43,770 nucleotides of DNA from Desulfurivibrionaceae bacterium (GCA_030145275.1 JAQYVV010000025.1:1-43770), one strand, 5' to 3'. Positions 26,245-35,989 are shown, counted from the stretch's first letter. The notes: generated by a model not told the origin, from the letters alone. Program-made: numbers and translations.

Positions 26245-26985
26245 ATGGGACGAAATATACCAATTGAAGAGCGGATTATTTTAGCACTTGACTTAGAAAA
26301 TCCAGATATCGCCAAAGAGTGGGTGAAGAAGACCGAATCCCATATCCATTTTTATAAAGTCGGCTTGCAACTTTTCATGGCAGATTGGTTCAATATTGTT
26401 GATTGGATTATTGAACGCGGCCATAAGGTGATGGTTGATTTGAAGTTTTTTGATATTCCCGAGACGGTGCATCTTGCGGTTAAACAGCTTATGGATCGCG
26501 GCGTTACCTTTGCGACAATCCACGGAAACGATGCAATTATCAAGGCTGCCATGCGGGCAACAGAAGAGTCAGCCAAGACTGAAGACGAGAGAGTCAAGAT
26601 CCTGGCCGTGACGGTGTTAACCAGTTTTGGTGAAGAAGATCTGCGGGCCATGGGGATGACCCAAAGCATTGAGGATTTAGTACATTTCAGGGCCAAAAGG
26701 GCGCTTGAATTGAATTGTGACGGAATTGTCTCCTCTGGACTCGAGGCTCAGCGTATTCGCAGGGACCTGGGGGATAAACTGTTGGTCATCACCCCTGGGA
26801 TCAGGCCAGGGGCAAATCTGACTGATGATGCAGACGACCAGACTCGGATAATGACTGCAAAAAAAGCGATCCAGAACGGTGCCGACTATCTAGTGGTTGG
26901 CAGACCTATAACCAAGGCTGATGATCCAATCTCGGTCATTAACGCTTTACAGCAGGAAATCCGGGAGACGATCAAAGGGAAGTAG
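26245..26985 (+). CDS. pyrF: Orotidine-5'-phosphate decarboxylase
   Basis: This 246-aa TIM-barrel enzyme makes UMP from OMP, the last step of pyrimidine synthesis. The N-terminus is IILALDLENPDIAKEWV, the catalytic Asp/Lys/Asp group is in VDLKFFDIPETV, and phosphate binding is in ITPGIRPGANLTDDADDQ and YLVVGRPITKADDP. AAGGAG lies 8 bases upstream of the ATG. It stands alone between two sensor kinases. Confidence 0.96.
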   Translation: MGRNIPIEERIILALDLENPDIAKEWVKKTESHIHFYKVGLQLFMADWFNIVDWIIERGHKVMVDLKFFDIPETVHLAVKQLMDRGVTFATIHGNDAIIKAAMRATEESAKTEDERVKILAVTVLTSFGEEDLRAMGMTQSIEDLVHFRAKRALELNCDGIVSSGLEAQRIRRDLGDKLLVITPGIRPGANLTDDADDQTRIMTAKKAIQNGADYLVVGRPITKADDPISVINALQQEIRETIKGK

Positions 26986-27013
26986 GCGAAGTCTACGCTT
27001 ATCTGCTACGCCG
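26983..27013. repeat. Module related to F1/F2 repeat stem
   Basis: TAGGCGAAGTCTACGCTTATC starts at the pyrF stop codon and resembles the AGGTAAGCG..AGACTCCG module found inside F1 and F2 elements, here alone and partly self-complementary. Together with a similar piece near 26083-26106 it suggests the module moves or decays independently. Confidence 0.5.
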
Positions 27014-27016
27014 ACA

Positions 27017-29590
27017 TCACTTATTAAGATCTAGTAATTCTCTAATATTTCTCGCCAGGCTGTCCATTTCTAAGGGTTTTTGGATATATTTGGCAATGCC
27101 CATAGGCAGTGCTTTTTCTTTGATAATTATTTCGCTGTAGCCGCTGCAAAGTATTATTGGTATGGCGGGCCGAATTTTTTTGATTTTTTGGGCTAGCTGC
27201 AAACCGTTCATCTTGGGCATGGACATATCAGTGATGACAAGATCATATTGGTCTGGATGTCCTTCAAACTCTTGTATTGCCAGGACAACGTCTGTGAACG
27301 TTGTGGCTTTGTAGCCGTATATTGGGAGAAATTTAGAGGCCAGATTGACAATGTTCTCTTCATCATCAATAAACATAATTCTTTCGTTGCCGCCGCGAAC
27401 ATATTCTTCATCTGCTTGTGGTGAAAAGTCTTGTGGTTCTTCCTTAAGTGTTGGCAGATATATATGGAAAGTCGTACCTTGCCCAAGTTTACTGGAAACA
27501 TTAATGTGACCACTATAACTTGTGATGATTCCATGCACGACTGCCAAGCCAAGTCCGGTCCCCTTGCCTAACTCTTTAGTGGTGAAATAGGGTTCAAAAA
27601 TTTTCTCCTTCGTTTGTTCATCAATGCCACAGCCGGTGTCGCTAATCTCGATACAGATATACTTTCCTGGAGTAATTTCTACCTCAGAAAGTGTGCCATT
27701 TTTACCAATGGTGACGTCATGTACAGAAACTCCCAATATACCACCTGTTTCCATAGCATGAGCGGCATTTGTGGCAAGGTTCATGATAATTTGGTGAATT
27801 TGGGTTGAGTCGGCCAAGGTGGTCCCCTGGCTATTGATATTCTGCTTTATTTCGATTGAGGCAGGGATTGACGAGCGTAAAAGTTTTAGAGCTTCTTTAA
27901 CAAAAAGAGATATCTGCAGTGGCCGTTTTTCAGGGTCGCTTTGGCGGCTAAAGGTTAGGATCTGTGTTACGAGAGCCTTTGCTCTTTTAGCAGCTTCATC
28001 TATCTGCTTTAGGTCCTTGATCATTTCCTCGTCATCTTTTGCCGCCATCATGGCCAATTGAGTATAACCGTAAATTGCCGTCAGAATATTGTTGAAGTCA
28101 TGGGCAATTCCACCTGCTAAGGTGCCGATGGCTTCCATCTTCTGGGCTTGCCTTAATTGCACTTCAAGGGCTTTTTTCTCGGTAATATCTTTGGCAATGT
28201 GCACGATATTGGTAAACTCACCATTTTCGTCAGGAACGGGTGAGGTGGTTATCAAGAATTTTTTGCCGATACTTTGGTGTTCAATTTCAGCAGAATAGAC
28301 CTGGTAGTCGCGGATAGTCTCAAAAGCAGGACAACCATCACAGGCCGATTGTCGGTTGCTGAAAACCTCATAGCAAAATTTGCCCTGCAAGGAACCGGGT
28401 TCAGCCTTGAGGATTTTGTAGGCAGCATGGTTAGCTTTGACGATTTGGAGCTTGCTATTCATGACAGTGACCAGATCACCAATTGCATTGAAGGTTCTTT
28501 CCCACTCTTTTTTACTTCCAGAGAGTTGTACTTCCTGCTGTTTACGTTCCTCTACTTCTTCTCCGAGTTGGTCCGCCGTTTCTTGTAGCTGGGAATTGGA
28601 AATCTCAAGTTTACCTAGCAATTTGCTGAAAGTAAGGTGAAGGATGATAAGTGAGCCTGCCAATAAAAAGCTGGAGAGGATAATGGCTTGAAAAATAAAA
28701 TATTTTTTGGCACTGAGTTCTTGTGATATATCCTGCAGAACTATAAAACCACCAATGGTTTCGCCCTGAAAGTCATTAAAAACTGGATAGGAGTGCAGAT
28801 AATATGGCTTGCTGTTAATGGTTATGAGCTGATTATCCCGCAAGAGGTCAACGTCTGGAGGCAGGTGATCATAAAAAGGGTCATCGTGCGTGTTTAGGGT
28901 GTATTTACCAAAGACAAGGGTTTTATGTTTGCTGGGCTTGGTAATCTTTTGCCACCTGTCCGTCAGGTAAAAGGTGGTCATAGGGTCAGGTATAAGTTTT
29001 TCAAGTGATTCCAGGATGGTATGCGCTCTGATTCCTACCTCAAGAGCGCCGGCATAAGAGCCTTGCTGGAAAACCGGCTGGATAATTCGGTAAAAGGCCC
29101 CATAAATGCCGATCTCGTATCCTGTTAAAGGAGTTCTTTTTTTGTGGACATGCTGTATCGCTGGTCTAATTTTTTTCAGATCATCACCAAATTTTTGACG
29201 ATTATGCATGCGTAGAAAGGAGTGTCCGTCCGGGAGATGGAAATGCATTATTTGCAGATATTTATTTTCACGCTTTAGTGATTCGTAGAGGGGAAGAGTG
29301 AGGTCGTAGAGTTTATCTCGGTCCCGGTCATACAAGGCCTTGGGGACCCCTTTGTGGATAGTTAGAAGGTTGTTAAGGCGTTGTTTGTAGGGGGTGAATG
29401 AATAGAGGTCAATGTCACCGAGAGTTGAGGATACAGTTCTTTCTGTTTTTAGGAGGGATTGTTCAATTGTTCTGTTATGGAGCTTGATACCTTCGAAAAA
29501 AAAGGCCAAGGCAAGAGAAATAACAACAAGGGCGACTGCGGCAGTTGCTTTGCATTTCTCGCTTTTTAAAAAACAGTTATATATGTTCAT
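27017..29590 (-). CDS. Hybrid sensor histidine kinase, paralogue
   Basis: This 857-aa protein has the same layout as the gene at 22598: membrane helix, periplasmic region, second helix near residues 305-325, coiled coil (EEVEERKQQEVQLSGS), PAS with CDGCPAFETI, HisKA (GGIAHDFNNILTAIYGY), HATPase (DTGCGIDEQ, GKGTGLGLAVVHGI) and a receiver domain (DLVITDMSMPKMNG). PAS and kinase parts are clearly alike between the two, while the periplasmic parts differ, so they probably arose by duplication and now sense different signals. Confidence 0.93.
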   Translation of the reverse strand: MNIYNCFLKSEKCKATAAVALVVISLALAFFFEGIKLHNRTIEQSLLKTERTVSSTLGDIDLYSFTPYKQRLNNLLTIHKGVPKALYDRDRDKLYDLTLPLYESLKRENKYLQIMHFHLPDGHSFLRMHNRQKFGDDLKKIRPAIQHVHKKRTPLTGYEIGIYGAFYRIIQPVFQQGSYAGALEVGIRAHTILESLEKLIPDPMTTFYLTDRWQKITKPSKHKTLVFGKYTLNTHDDPFYDHLPPDVDLLRDNQLITINSKPYYLHSYPVFNDFQGETIGGFIVLQDISQELSAKKYFIFQAIILSSFLLAGSLIILHLTFSKLLGKLEISNSQLQETADQLGEEVEERKQQEVQLSGSKKEWERTFNAIGDLVTVMNSKLQIVKANHAAYKILKAEPGSLQGKFCYEVFSNRQSACDGCPAFETIRDYQVYSAEIEHQSIGKKFLITTSPVPDENGEFTNIVHIAKDITEKKALEVQLRQAQKMEAIGTLAGGIAHDFNNILTAIYGYTQLAMMAAKDDEEMIKDLKQIDEAAKRAKALVTQILTFSRQSDPEKRPLQISLFVKEALKLLRSSIPASIEIKQNINSQGTTLADSTQIHQIIMNLATNAAHAMETGGILGVSVHDVTIGKNGTLSEVEITPGKYICIEISDTGCGIDEQTKEKIFEPYFTTKELGKGTGLGLAVVHGIITSYSGHINVSSKLGQGTTFHIYLPTLKEEPQDFSPQADEEYVRGGNERIMFIDDEENIVNLASKFLPIYGYKATTFTDVVLAIQEFEGHPDQYDLVITDMSMPKMNGLQLAQKIKKIRPAIPIILCSGYSEIIIKEKALPMGIAKYIQKPLEMDSLARNIRELLDLNK

Positions 29591-29674
29591 ATAAGGGTGC
29601 CATGGTTTGATAAAATGCTTATGCTGTTTTTTAAACTATGATGCCTCGTTATGCGAGATATTTTATGGAGCCTT

Positions 29675-30130
29675 TCAGATAGGCAGGAAATAGCAGAGAG
29701 CCTGTAGTACCAATAAGGCATAAATCCCTGCCACGCAGTCATCCAAAACAATGCCAGTGCCGCCGTTTAGCCTTTTGTCCACCCAGCCGACAGGGAAGGG
29801 TTTGACTATATCGAAAAAGCGAAAGAGAGCAAATCCAACCAGCATGACCAGCCAATGGCTCGGGGCGCCAATCAGGGTAATAAGCATGCCAATGATTTCA
29901 TCAATGACAATGGCGCCAGGGTCCTTTTGATCGAAAATCTTTTCGGCACAGCCAGCGGTGCCGATGGCAATAAGGAGTATGGCGGCCAAGCTGGCAAAAT
30001 AAACCGGTGTGGAAAACTGGATAAGAAAAAAGTGGATCGGAAATGCGACCAGTGTCCCCCAAGTGCCCGGTGCCTTTGGAAGATAACCGCTGTAAGCTCC
30101 GGTAGCAATGAAAACGATAATATTTGTCAT
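29675..30130 (-). CDS. pgpA: Phosphatidylglycerophosphatase A
   Basis: This 151-aa membrane enzyme dephosphorylates phosphatidylglycerophosphate to phosphatidylglycerol. Family motifs visible are GYLPKAPGTWGTLVAFP, DPGAIVIDEIIGML, FRFFDIVKPFPVGWVDK, and the late GIVLDDCVAGIYA. The DE and DD pairs are the probable metal ligands. It overlaps the larC stop in ATGA. Confidence 0.93.
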   Translation of the reverse strand: MTNIIVFIATGAYSGYLPKAPGTWGTLVAFPIHFFLIQFSTPVYFASLAAILLIAIGTAGCAEKIFDQKDPGAIVIDEIIGMLITLIGAPSHWLVMLVGFALFRFFDIVKPFPVGWVDKRLNGGTGIVLDDCVAGIYALLVLQALCYFLPI

Positions 30131-31368
30131 TTATGAGTTTTGCTCTTTTCCTGCTGCGAGTCTTTTTGAGACGCAGTTGGCGTAAATTGGTCAATTGCAG
30201 CGGCTCCGGCCAGACGATATACTTCCTTTATGGGCACGCCATGTTCTTGGGCGATTTTCTTACACGATTCATATTCAGGGTAGATGCATGCCCCAGTTGG
30301 TGAATCAACCAATTTTACCTGTAATGCCCCCCATTTGCTCGGAACCGTGCCAATGCGTCTAGCCAGGGTCATTCTTTTTTCTGTCCTGTATCTAAGACCT
30401 ATGGATGTCGTCTCGCTCAGAAGAGTATTTTTGAGTTTCATGGCCCTTTCTGCTGACGTAATAATCTGGATACAGAAACCGGGGCGACCTTTTTTCATCA
30501 GAACCTGGGTTAGGGTTACATCCAGCGCTCCCATTTCCAGAAGTTTTTCACTGAGATAAGGGAAAGATTCTGGAGACCAATCATCTAAGTTTGCCTCGAT
30601 GATCTCAACGCTTTGCTGCTCACTTATCTCATTTATGTCGCCAAGTATAAGGCGAAGAAGGTTAGGCTTTTTGTCTTCTCTTATGTGGCTGCCGGCGCCA
30701 TAACCTATCTTCTTGATGGTCATGGATGGAAAGGGGCCGAAATCAGCTTTTAGACCTTTAAGGATGGCGACGCCTGTGGGAGTGACAAGTTCTTTTTGAA
30801 TTTCACATCCTTGCACCGGGATACCCTGCAACAATTCACAGACAGCAGGGGCAGGAAGAGGAAGGAGGCCGTGCTCGCACTTTACCCAACCGCTGGAGAC
30901 GGGAAGTGGTGCTGAGATGAGCTGTTCAACTTGAAAGTATTCAAGGCCAATGGCTGCTCCAACGATATCAACGATGGAATCAATGGCGCCGACCTCGTGA
31001 AAATGGACATCTTCCGGTCTGCAATCATGCACCTTGGCTTCTGCTTGGGCCAAAACAGAGAAAATCGATAGAGCAAGCTGCTTAACAGGCTCCTGTAGTC
31101 CGCTTTGGCGGATCATCTGCTCAATGGTCTCTGAGTTTCTATGTGAGTGATTTTCTGTAGTTGAGACGGAGAATTTGGTTGCTTTTATACCGCTCTGTTT
31201 TTTGGTAGTTTCGGCATTGAGTTGATAGCCGGTAAGCTCAAGTTTATCAAGTTGCTGACGTAGATGGTCAAGGGGTAGACCGGCATCTATGAGAGCGGCC
31301 AGGAACATGTCTCCACTGATCCCGGAAAAACAGTCAGCGTAAGCGATATGCACAGTATCATTTGACAT
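30127..31368 (-). CDS. larC: Nickel-pincer cofactor synthesis protein LarC
   Basis: This 413-aa LarC-like protein (formerly DUF111) inserts nickel into the pyridinium pincer cofactor of lactate racemase-type enzymes. Visible are CFSGISGDMFLAALIDAGLP at the start, the histidine-bearing VHFHEVGAIDSIVDIVGAA, and the C-terminal EANLDDWSPE and CQIITSAE-like segments. Unlike the Lactiplantibacillus gene, which needs frameshifting, this one is a single open frame. LarA, LarB and LarE are not in this window. Confidence 0.9.
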   Translation of the reverse strand: MSNDTVHIAYADCFSGISGDMFLAALIDAGLPLDHLRQQLDKLELTGYQLNAETTKKQSGIKATKFSVSTTENHSHRNSETIEQMIRQSGLQEPVKQLALSIFSVLAQAEAKVHDCRPEDVHFHEVGAIDSIVDIVGAAIGLEYFQVEQLISAPLPVSSGWVKCEHGLLPLPAPAVCELLQGIPVQGCEIQKELVTPTGVAILKGLKADFGPFPSMTIKKIGYGAGSHIREDKKPNLLRLILGDINEISEQQSVEIIEANLDDWSPESFPYLSEKLLEMGALDVTLTQVLMKKGRPGFCIQIITSAERAMKLKNTLLSETTSIGLRYRTEKRMTLARRIGTVPSKWGALQVKLVDSPTGACIYPEYESCKKIAQEHGVPIKEVYRLAGAAAIDQFTPTASQKDSQQEKSKTHK

Positions 31369-31470
31369 CAGTATTGCAGACCCTCAACCCGGAATGTTTC
31401 TGTATTGGAGGCGTTTGTGTTTGCGGTTTGCAAACTACTTTGAAGGTTTTTTATGACGGGGACGGGTCTA

Positions 31471-31498
31471 GTTGAAAGTTGAAAGTTGAAAGTTGAAA
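31471..31498. repeat. Heptanucleotide tandem repeat (GTTGAAA)x4
   Basis: Four uninterrupted copies of GTTGAAA lie in the gap between fmt and larC. A partial complementary copy (CAACTTTCAACTTTTAACT) occurs at 36335-36353 before tilS. Seven-base units can vary in number by slippage. Confidence 0.75.
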
Positions 31499-31531
31499 AC
31501 ATGAGTAATGAGTTGAGGGTATTTGTCATGT

Positions 31532-32515
31532 TTATTCTGAGTTTTGAGCTTTTATTACCAGCTTCGCAGCCTGCGTGAATTGGGAACCCGCCTTAATTGG
31601 ATGGCCACTTAAAAAGGCAGAGATCGGCATTCTCCTGCCGCCGTCTTTCTGAATTTCGTGGACCTTGAGATAGTCTTTTCCTGTTGCGACGGTCAAACCG
31701 TTTTTATTTGCCTCGGTAATGGTTCCAGGGGGATCGGTACAGAGGTTTTTGATGATCTCAGGTTTATACAGCCTGATTCTCTCTCCGTTAAGGAATGTGT
31801 AGGCTGTGGGCCAGGGGTCGAGGCCGCGTATTTTGCAACTGACAAAGCGAGCAGTTTGCTGCCATTCAATGAGACCGTTCTCCTTTTCCAGAAGCGGGGC
31901 CATGGTGGCCTTTGTTTCATTCTGCTTTATTGGAGGCAGGTTATTGTCTCGCAACCGGTCAAGGGCCTCAACGAGCAGAGAGCCCCCTAGTTGTGACAGT
32001 TTTAGTGCGAGAGTGGCGGCCGTGTCATCTTCTTCTATGGGAATAGTACCGGGCAAGAGAATGTCACCGGTATCCATCCCTTCATCCATCTGCATGATGG
32101 TAATTCCTGTCTCTTTTTCTCCTTTGAGAATAGCCCATTGCACAGGTGCGGCACCTCGGTATCTAGGTAGAATTGACCCGTGCACATTAATACAACCAAG
32201 TGGAGGGACGGCCAAGACGTTCTCGGTGAGTATCCTGCCGTAGGCTGTTACCAGAAAGAGGTCAGGAGAGAAAGACTTGAGCGACTCAATGAAATCGTCG
32301 GTGCGAACCTTTGTGGGCTGTAGAACTGGAATTCCCGCATTTTCGGCAAGGATCTTGACTGGCGGTTTTGTAAGCTTTCTTCCCCGCCCTTTAGGACGGT
32401 CTGGCTGGGTCACAACCGCAACCACGTTTTCGCCGTGATCAATGAGAGCCTGTAGGGAAGGGACCGCAAATTCAGGAGTTCCCATGAAGATGATTCGAAG
32501 GTCTTTTTTACTCAC
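31532..32515 (-). CDS. fmt: Methionyl-tRNA formyltransferase
   Basis: This 327-aa enzyme formylates initiator Met-tRNA using 10-formyltetrahydrofolate. RIIFMGTPEFAVPSL opens the protein. The catalytic Asn/His/Asp group is in GCINVHGSILPRYRGAAPVQWAI and MDEGMDTGDIL. The C-terminal domain (about 210-310) is the tRNA-binding part. It overlaps the def stop by 8 bases, the usual def-fmt coupling: one adds the formyl group and the other removes it. Confidence 0.96.
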   Translation of the reverse strand: MSKKDLRIIFMGTPEFAVPSLQALIDHGENVVAVVTQPDRPKGRGRKLTKPPVKILAENAGIPVLQPTKVRTDDFIESLKSFSPDLFLVTAYGRILTENVLAVPPLGCINVHGSILPRYRGAAPVQWAILKGEKETGITIMQMDEGMDTGDILLPGTIPIEEDDTAATLALKLSQLGGSLLVEALDRLRDNNLPPIKQNETKATMAPLLEKENGLIEWQQTARFVSCKIRGLDPWPTAYTFLNGERIRLYKPEIIKNLCTDPPGTITEANKNGLTVATGKDYLKVHEIQKDGGRRMPISAFLSGHPIKAGSQFTQAAKLVIKAQNSE

Positions 32516-33035
32516 TCTTTTTTTCGGCCTCGGTTTGGATGATTTTTTTTAGCCTTTTTTTGTACAGGTTTCTTTTTAGTGAACTTATTAAGTCAATATA
32601 TAATTTTCCTTCAAGATGATCAAGCTCATGCTGAATTACTCTGGCAAAAAATTCATCTGCCTCAAATTCAATCTCTTTCCCTTCCGGGGTCATGGCTTTT
32701 ACTTTTATGGTCATGAAGCGCTTAACCTTGGCGGAGTATTCACGTATACTCAGACACCCCTCTTCGTCGACCTGGGAACCTTCTCCTGAAAGTATCTCAG
32801 GGTTTATCAAGGCTAGAACCTCCTTGTCGGCATCATCTTCCTTCTTGGAGGTGTTAATAATAGCAATCTGCTTTGAAATGCCGATCTGTGGGGCTGCAAG
32901 ACCAGCCCCTGGCGCATCAAACATGGTTTCGGCCATGTCTTGAATAATCTCTGCCAGCTCCTCGTTGAATTCGGTAACCGGCTCAGCTTTCTTCCTTAGA
33001 AGAGGGTTAGGGTATGTCAGTATTGTTTTTATCAT
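32508..33035 (-). CDS. def: Peptide deformylase
   Basis: This 175-aa metalloenzyme removes formyl from nascent N-terminal methionine. Motif 1 is GAGLAAPQIG, motif 2 is EEGCLSI with the metal-binding cysteine, and motif 3 is ARVIQHELDHLEG with HExxH-like QHELDH. It overlaps fmt. An F2 element lies 33 bases upstream of its start, so its promoter, if local, must be close to or inside that element. Confidence 0.96.
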   Translation of the reverse strand: MIKTILTYPNPLLRKKAEPVTEFNEELAEIIQDMAETMFDAPGAGLAAPQIGISKQIAIINTSKKEDDADKEVLALINPEILSGEGSQVDEEGCLSIREYSAKVKRFMTIKVKAMTPEGKEIEFEADEFFARVIQHELDHLEGKLYIDLISSLKRNLYKKRLKKIIQTEAEKKSE

Positions 33036-33068
33036 TCTTTGTTATGGTCTAAATGGATTTTAAATAAT

Positions 33069-33301
33069 GTAACTATTCAGCTGCACTCCATCTTCGCCCA
33101 TTTCGGAGTCTCGCATACTCGCTTACCTGGTCTTCTCGAATAGCACAAGTATGCTTCGAAGCCCTAGGTAAGCGAGGAACGAGACTCCGAATGAACGAGG
33201 TAGGCGTAGACTCCGATATGAAGCACATCCGGAGTCTGCGCTTACCTGAACAGTTACAGTCTGGAGTTAGGGGTAATTTCCAGCCTACGCTGAATAATTG
33301 C
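33069..33301. mobile_element. F2 MITE-like element C upstream of def
   Basis: This 233-bp element starts GTAACTATTCAG and ends CTGAATAATTGC; flanks TAAATAAT and CAAATAAT (33061-33068, 33302-33309) match at 7 of 8 bases. The stem uses TTTCGGAGTC and CGCTTACCTGG, complementary to 33166-33190, and extra copies of the GGAGTCT..CTTACCTG module lie at 33198-33216 and 33229-33248, making it the longest copy. Confidence 0.85.
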
Positions 33302-33430
33302 CAAATAATAATCAGAAAATGGTTTGTAGTATCGGTATAATATAAGGCAGGTGAGGAAAAAGTCTCACATCTTTTTGCTTATTTAATGCTTTTATTTGGA
33401 AACACACAAAATGTGTTTAACCAACGAACG

Positions 33431-33538
33431 GTAAGTGTTCAGATGTGCCTTAGATGCGCACGATCAGACCGGTTGGCAATACTTCCTGTATGCTGGCCGG
33501 TCTGATCGTGCGCAGATGAGGTGCAGCTGGACACTTAC
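33431..33538 (+). repeat. F2 hairpin D after priA
   Basis: It starts GTAAGTGTTCAG and ends CTGGACACTTAC. Arms 33455-33477 and 33492-33514 (TGCGCACGATCAGACCGGTT.. and complement) pair over 23 bp with only G-T wobbles. The terminal repeat differs from the other copies (AAGTG for AACTA) but both ends changed together. It ends 6 bases after the priA stop on the opposite strand, where it could act as a terminator. No target duplication is seen. Confidence 0.85.
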
Positions 33539-33544
33539 AAGGAT

Positions 33545-35989
33545 TTATAACATGTTTTCGGGATCTACGTCCACCGACAATTTTACTGCTGATTTGGGGA
33601 CACCAGGGACCTGCTGGCTGCTAAGTTTCTGGCAGAGAACTTGAAGAGTTGGAACCTGGGCACCTTTTAGAAGGAGCTGCCAGCGAAAGAGACCTCGAAG
33701 GCGGGAAATTGGGGATGGGGCAGGGCCAAGGATGCTGATTTGCCCGGAGCTTTGCTGAGATGCAAATGTGGCCAGATGCCGGGCGGTTTTTTCGACCATT
33801 TTTTCATTTTTCCCTTCCAGCTGAATATTGATAAGCCTGCTGAATGGCGGGAAAAGCATTTTTTTGCGTAAATCTATCTCTTTTTGGTAGAGACTTGCAA
33901 AATTATGCTCTTTTGAGGAGAGGATGGTGTAGTGCTCCGGGTTGTGGGTCTGGACAATGACTCGTCCTTCTTTTTCCCCTCTTCCAGCCCGGCCAAATAC
34001 CTGGGTCAGCAATTGAAAGGTTCGTTCCCCCGAACGATAATCAGGGATGCCTAGGCCGGCATCGGCCCAGACGACGCCAACCAGGGTGACATTTGGGAAA
34101 TGGTGCCCTTTGGCGATCATCTGGGTTCCCACCAGGATGTCTATTTTTTGATGGTACACATCTTTTAAGACAGAAAGGAACTCCTTTCTTTTTCCTGATG
34201 TGTCTTGGTCAAGCCTGGCAATGACAGCTTCCGGCACGATCTTTTTCAGCTCCTCTTCGATTCTTTCGGTGCCAAAACCAACTTCAATCAAATTAGCAGA
34301 TCTACAGTGTGGACAAACTATGGCACTTTTCGTCTTGTAGCCGCAATAATGGCAAACCAGTTCTTGCTTTTTCTGGTGCAGGGTGAGGGTTACATTACAA
34401 TGGCTGCACTGCACGTTTTGGCCGCAGTCCTGACAGACAACCATATTGGCGTAGCCCCGGCGGTTTAGAAAAACAAGACTCTGGCTGCCTTGTTTGAAAT
34501 TCTCTTTCAGGGCCTGCCTGAGCTGCGGTGAAAAGAGCGGTGGGCGTCCTGTGGTGGTCGGCACGGCACGTAGGTCTACAATTTGAACTTCAGGAAGAGG
34601 GCGGTCCAAGATTCTCTTTTTTAATCTGATCAGTGAATATTTACCAGTTTCGGAGTGATAAAAGCTGGTTATGGATGGGGTGGCAGATCCGAGGATAACC
34701 ACGGCCTCCTGCTGCTTGGCTCTCAGCACGGCCAGGTCACGACCACTGTACTTGAAACCATCGTCTTGCTTATAGGCGCCGTCGTGTTCTTCATCAACAA
34801 TGATAAGCCCTGGGTCTGCAAAAGGGGCGAACACCGCTGACCGTGCGCCTATAACGATCTTTGCTTTACCTGCTTGAACCCGGTGCCATTGGTCAAATTT
34901 TTCACCAGCGCTTAAACCGCTGTGCAGAAGGGCGACAGTATCCCCAAAACGGGAAAGAAAGTGGCCTTCCAGCTGGGTGGCAAGGGCAATTTCCGGAACT
35001 AGGACAAGAACACTTCTGCCGCAGGAAAGTGCCGTTTCGGCGGCACGGAGATAGACCTCAGTTTTGCCGCTGCCGGTGACACCATGGAGCAGAAAAGGGG
35101 CATATTTCCTGTTTTCAACTGCCGGTTGAAGAATAGCCACCGCCGCTGTCTGCTCATCGGTGAGAGTCGATGGCCTGGGGTAGTATGGAGGCCTTTCTCC
35201 AAAAGGATCTCGGTAGACCCGTCGATCTTTAAATTCCAGAACACCTTGTTCCCTCAGAGAATGTAGGGCCTTGCCGGCGCCTTTATATATTTGGTTGATA
35301 TCTTTTCTGGCTACCCACTTACGGTTTGTTTCGGCAAGAATTTGCTCCAGCGTTGCCAGGGTTTTCTGCTCTGATTTTTTAAGATCATTTATATTTACTG
35401 CTTCGGCATGACTCTTTGCATAACGGACACAGGTTTCAGTCTTTAGCTTTATGCTGTCTTTGGAGATGGCACTATTGATCGTGATTAATTTTTGTTCCTG
35501 CCATTGGAGCAATAGTTTCTGTTTATTGGTTCGCCAAATTTTCTTTGTCTCACTGGCGCTGAGTTTCCCTTTTTTAAGCAGGTCGGATAACCAGGGTGTA
35601 CCTTGTTGCTCTTTTTCGGCCAGCTCCGAGGCGCCAAGTTCGGTGAGAATTATTTCCCTGAAACCCTTGGGAGATAACCCACCAGGCAAAGCAGTCTTAA
35701 TGACTTCGCCAAGGGGATATTGGTAATAGTTGGCAGCCCATCGGAAAAGAGGGATGCTGCTGGAAGGGAACAGGGGGTGTTCATCAAGGACCTGTTTTAT
35801 CCGTTTTAATTTAACATTTTCGGGAGGCTTCGGGTCGATTCCAAGAGAATATCCGGTCAAAGTTTGACGGCCAAGCGGCACAAGAACACGGTGCCCCTCA
35901 AGGACCGGTGTCGTGCTGTCCATTGGTTCTTTGTAAGTCAATGTATTATAGAGGGGCGCGGCAACGGCCACCTCAAAAAATGTTGTCAT
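33545..35989 (-). CDS. priA: Primosomal replication helicase PriA
   Basis: This 814-aa 3'-5' helicase reloads the replisome at stalled forks. The N-terminal fork-binding domain is followed by Walker A LLHGVTGSGKTEVYLRA, the DEEH box (IIVDEEHDGAYKQ), ILGSATPS, and a zinc-binding region with paired cysteines (CQDCGQNVQCSHC, CHYCGYKTKSAIVCPHC). Helicase motifs V/VI are ILVGTQMIAKGHHFPNVTL and TQVFGRAGRGEKEG. Length is normal to slightly long. Confidence 0.96.
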   Translation of the reverse strand: MTTFFEVAVAAPLYNTLTYKEPMDSTTPVLEGHRVLVPLGRQTLTGYSLGIDPKPPENVKLKRIKQVLDEHPLFPSSSIPLFRWAANYYQYPLGEVIKTALPGGLSPKGFREIILTELGASELAEKEQQGTPWLSDLLKKGKLSASETKKIWRTNKQKLLLQWQEQKLITINSAISKDSIKLKTETCVRYAKSHAEAVNINDLKKSEQKTLATLEQILAETNRKWVARKDINQIYKGAGKALHSLREQGVLEFKDRRVYRDPFGERPPYYPRPSTLTDEQTAAVAILQPAVENRKYAPFLLHGVTGSGKTEVYLRAAETALSCGRSVLVLVPEIALATQLEGHFLSRFGDTVALLHSGLSAGEKFDQWHRVQAGKAKIVIGARSAVFAPFADPGLIIVDEEHDGAYKQDDGFKYSGRDLAVLRAKQQEAVVILGSATPSITSFYHSETGKYSLIRLKKRILDRPLPEVQIVDLRAVPTTTGRPPLFSPQLRQALKENFKQGSQSLVFLNRRGYANMVVCQDCGQNVQCSHCNVTLTLHQKKQELVCHYCGYKTKSAIVCPHCRSANLIEVGFGTERIEEELKKIVPEAVIARLDQDTSGKRKEFLSVLKDVYHQKIDILVGTQMIAKGHHFPNVTLVGVVWADAGLGIPDYRSGERTFQLLTQVFGRAGRGEKEGRVIVQTHNPEHYTILSSKEHNFASLYQKEIDLRKKMLFPPFSRLINIQLEGKNEKMVEKTARHLATFASQQSSGQISILGPAPSPISRLRGLFRWQLLLKGAQVPTLQVLCQKLSSQQVPGVPKSAVKLSVDVDPENML

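Noticed and set aside
33069..33538. Possible CRISPR array
   Set aside because: Repeats are long, few, irregularly spaced and inverted, with no cas genes; they are F2 elements.
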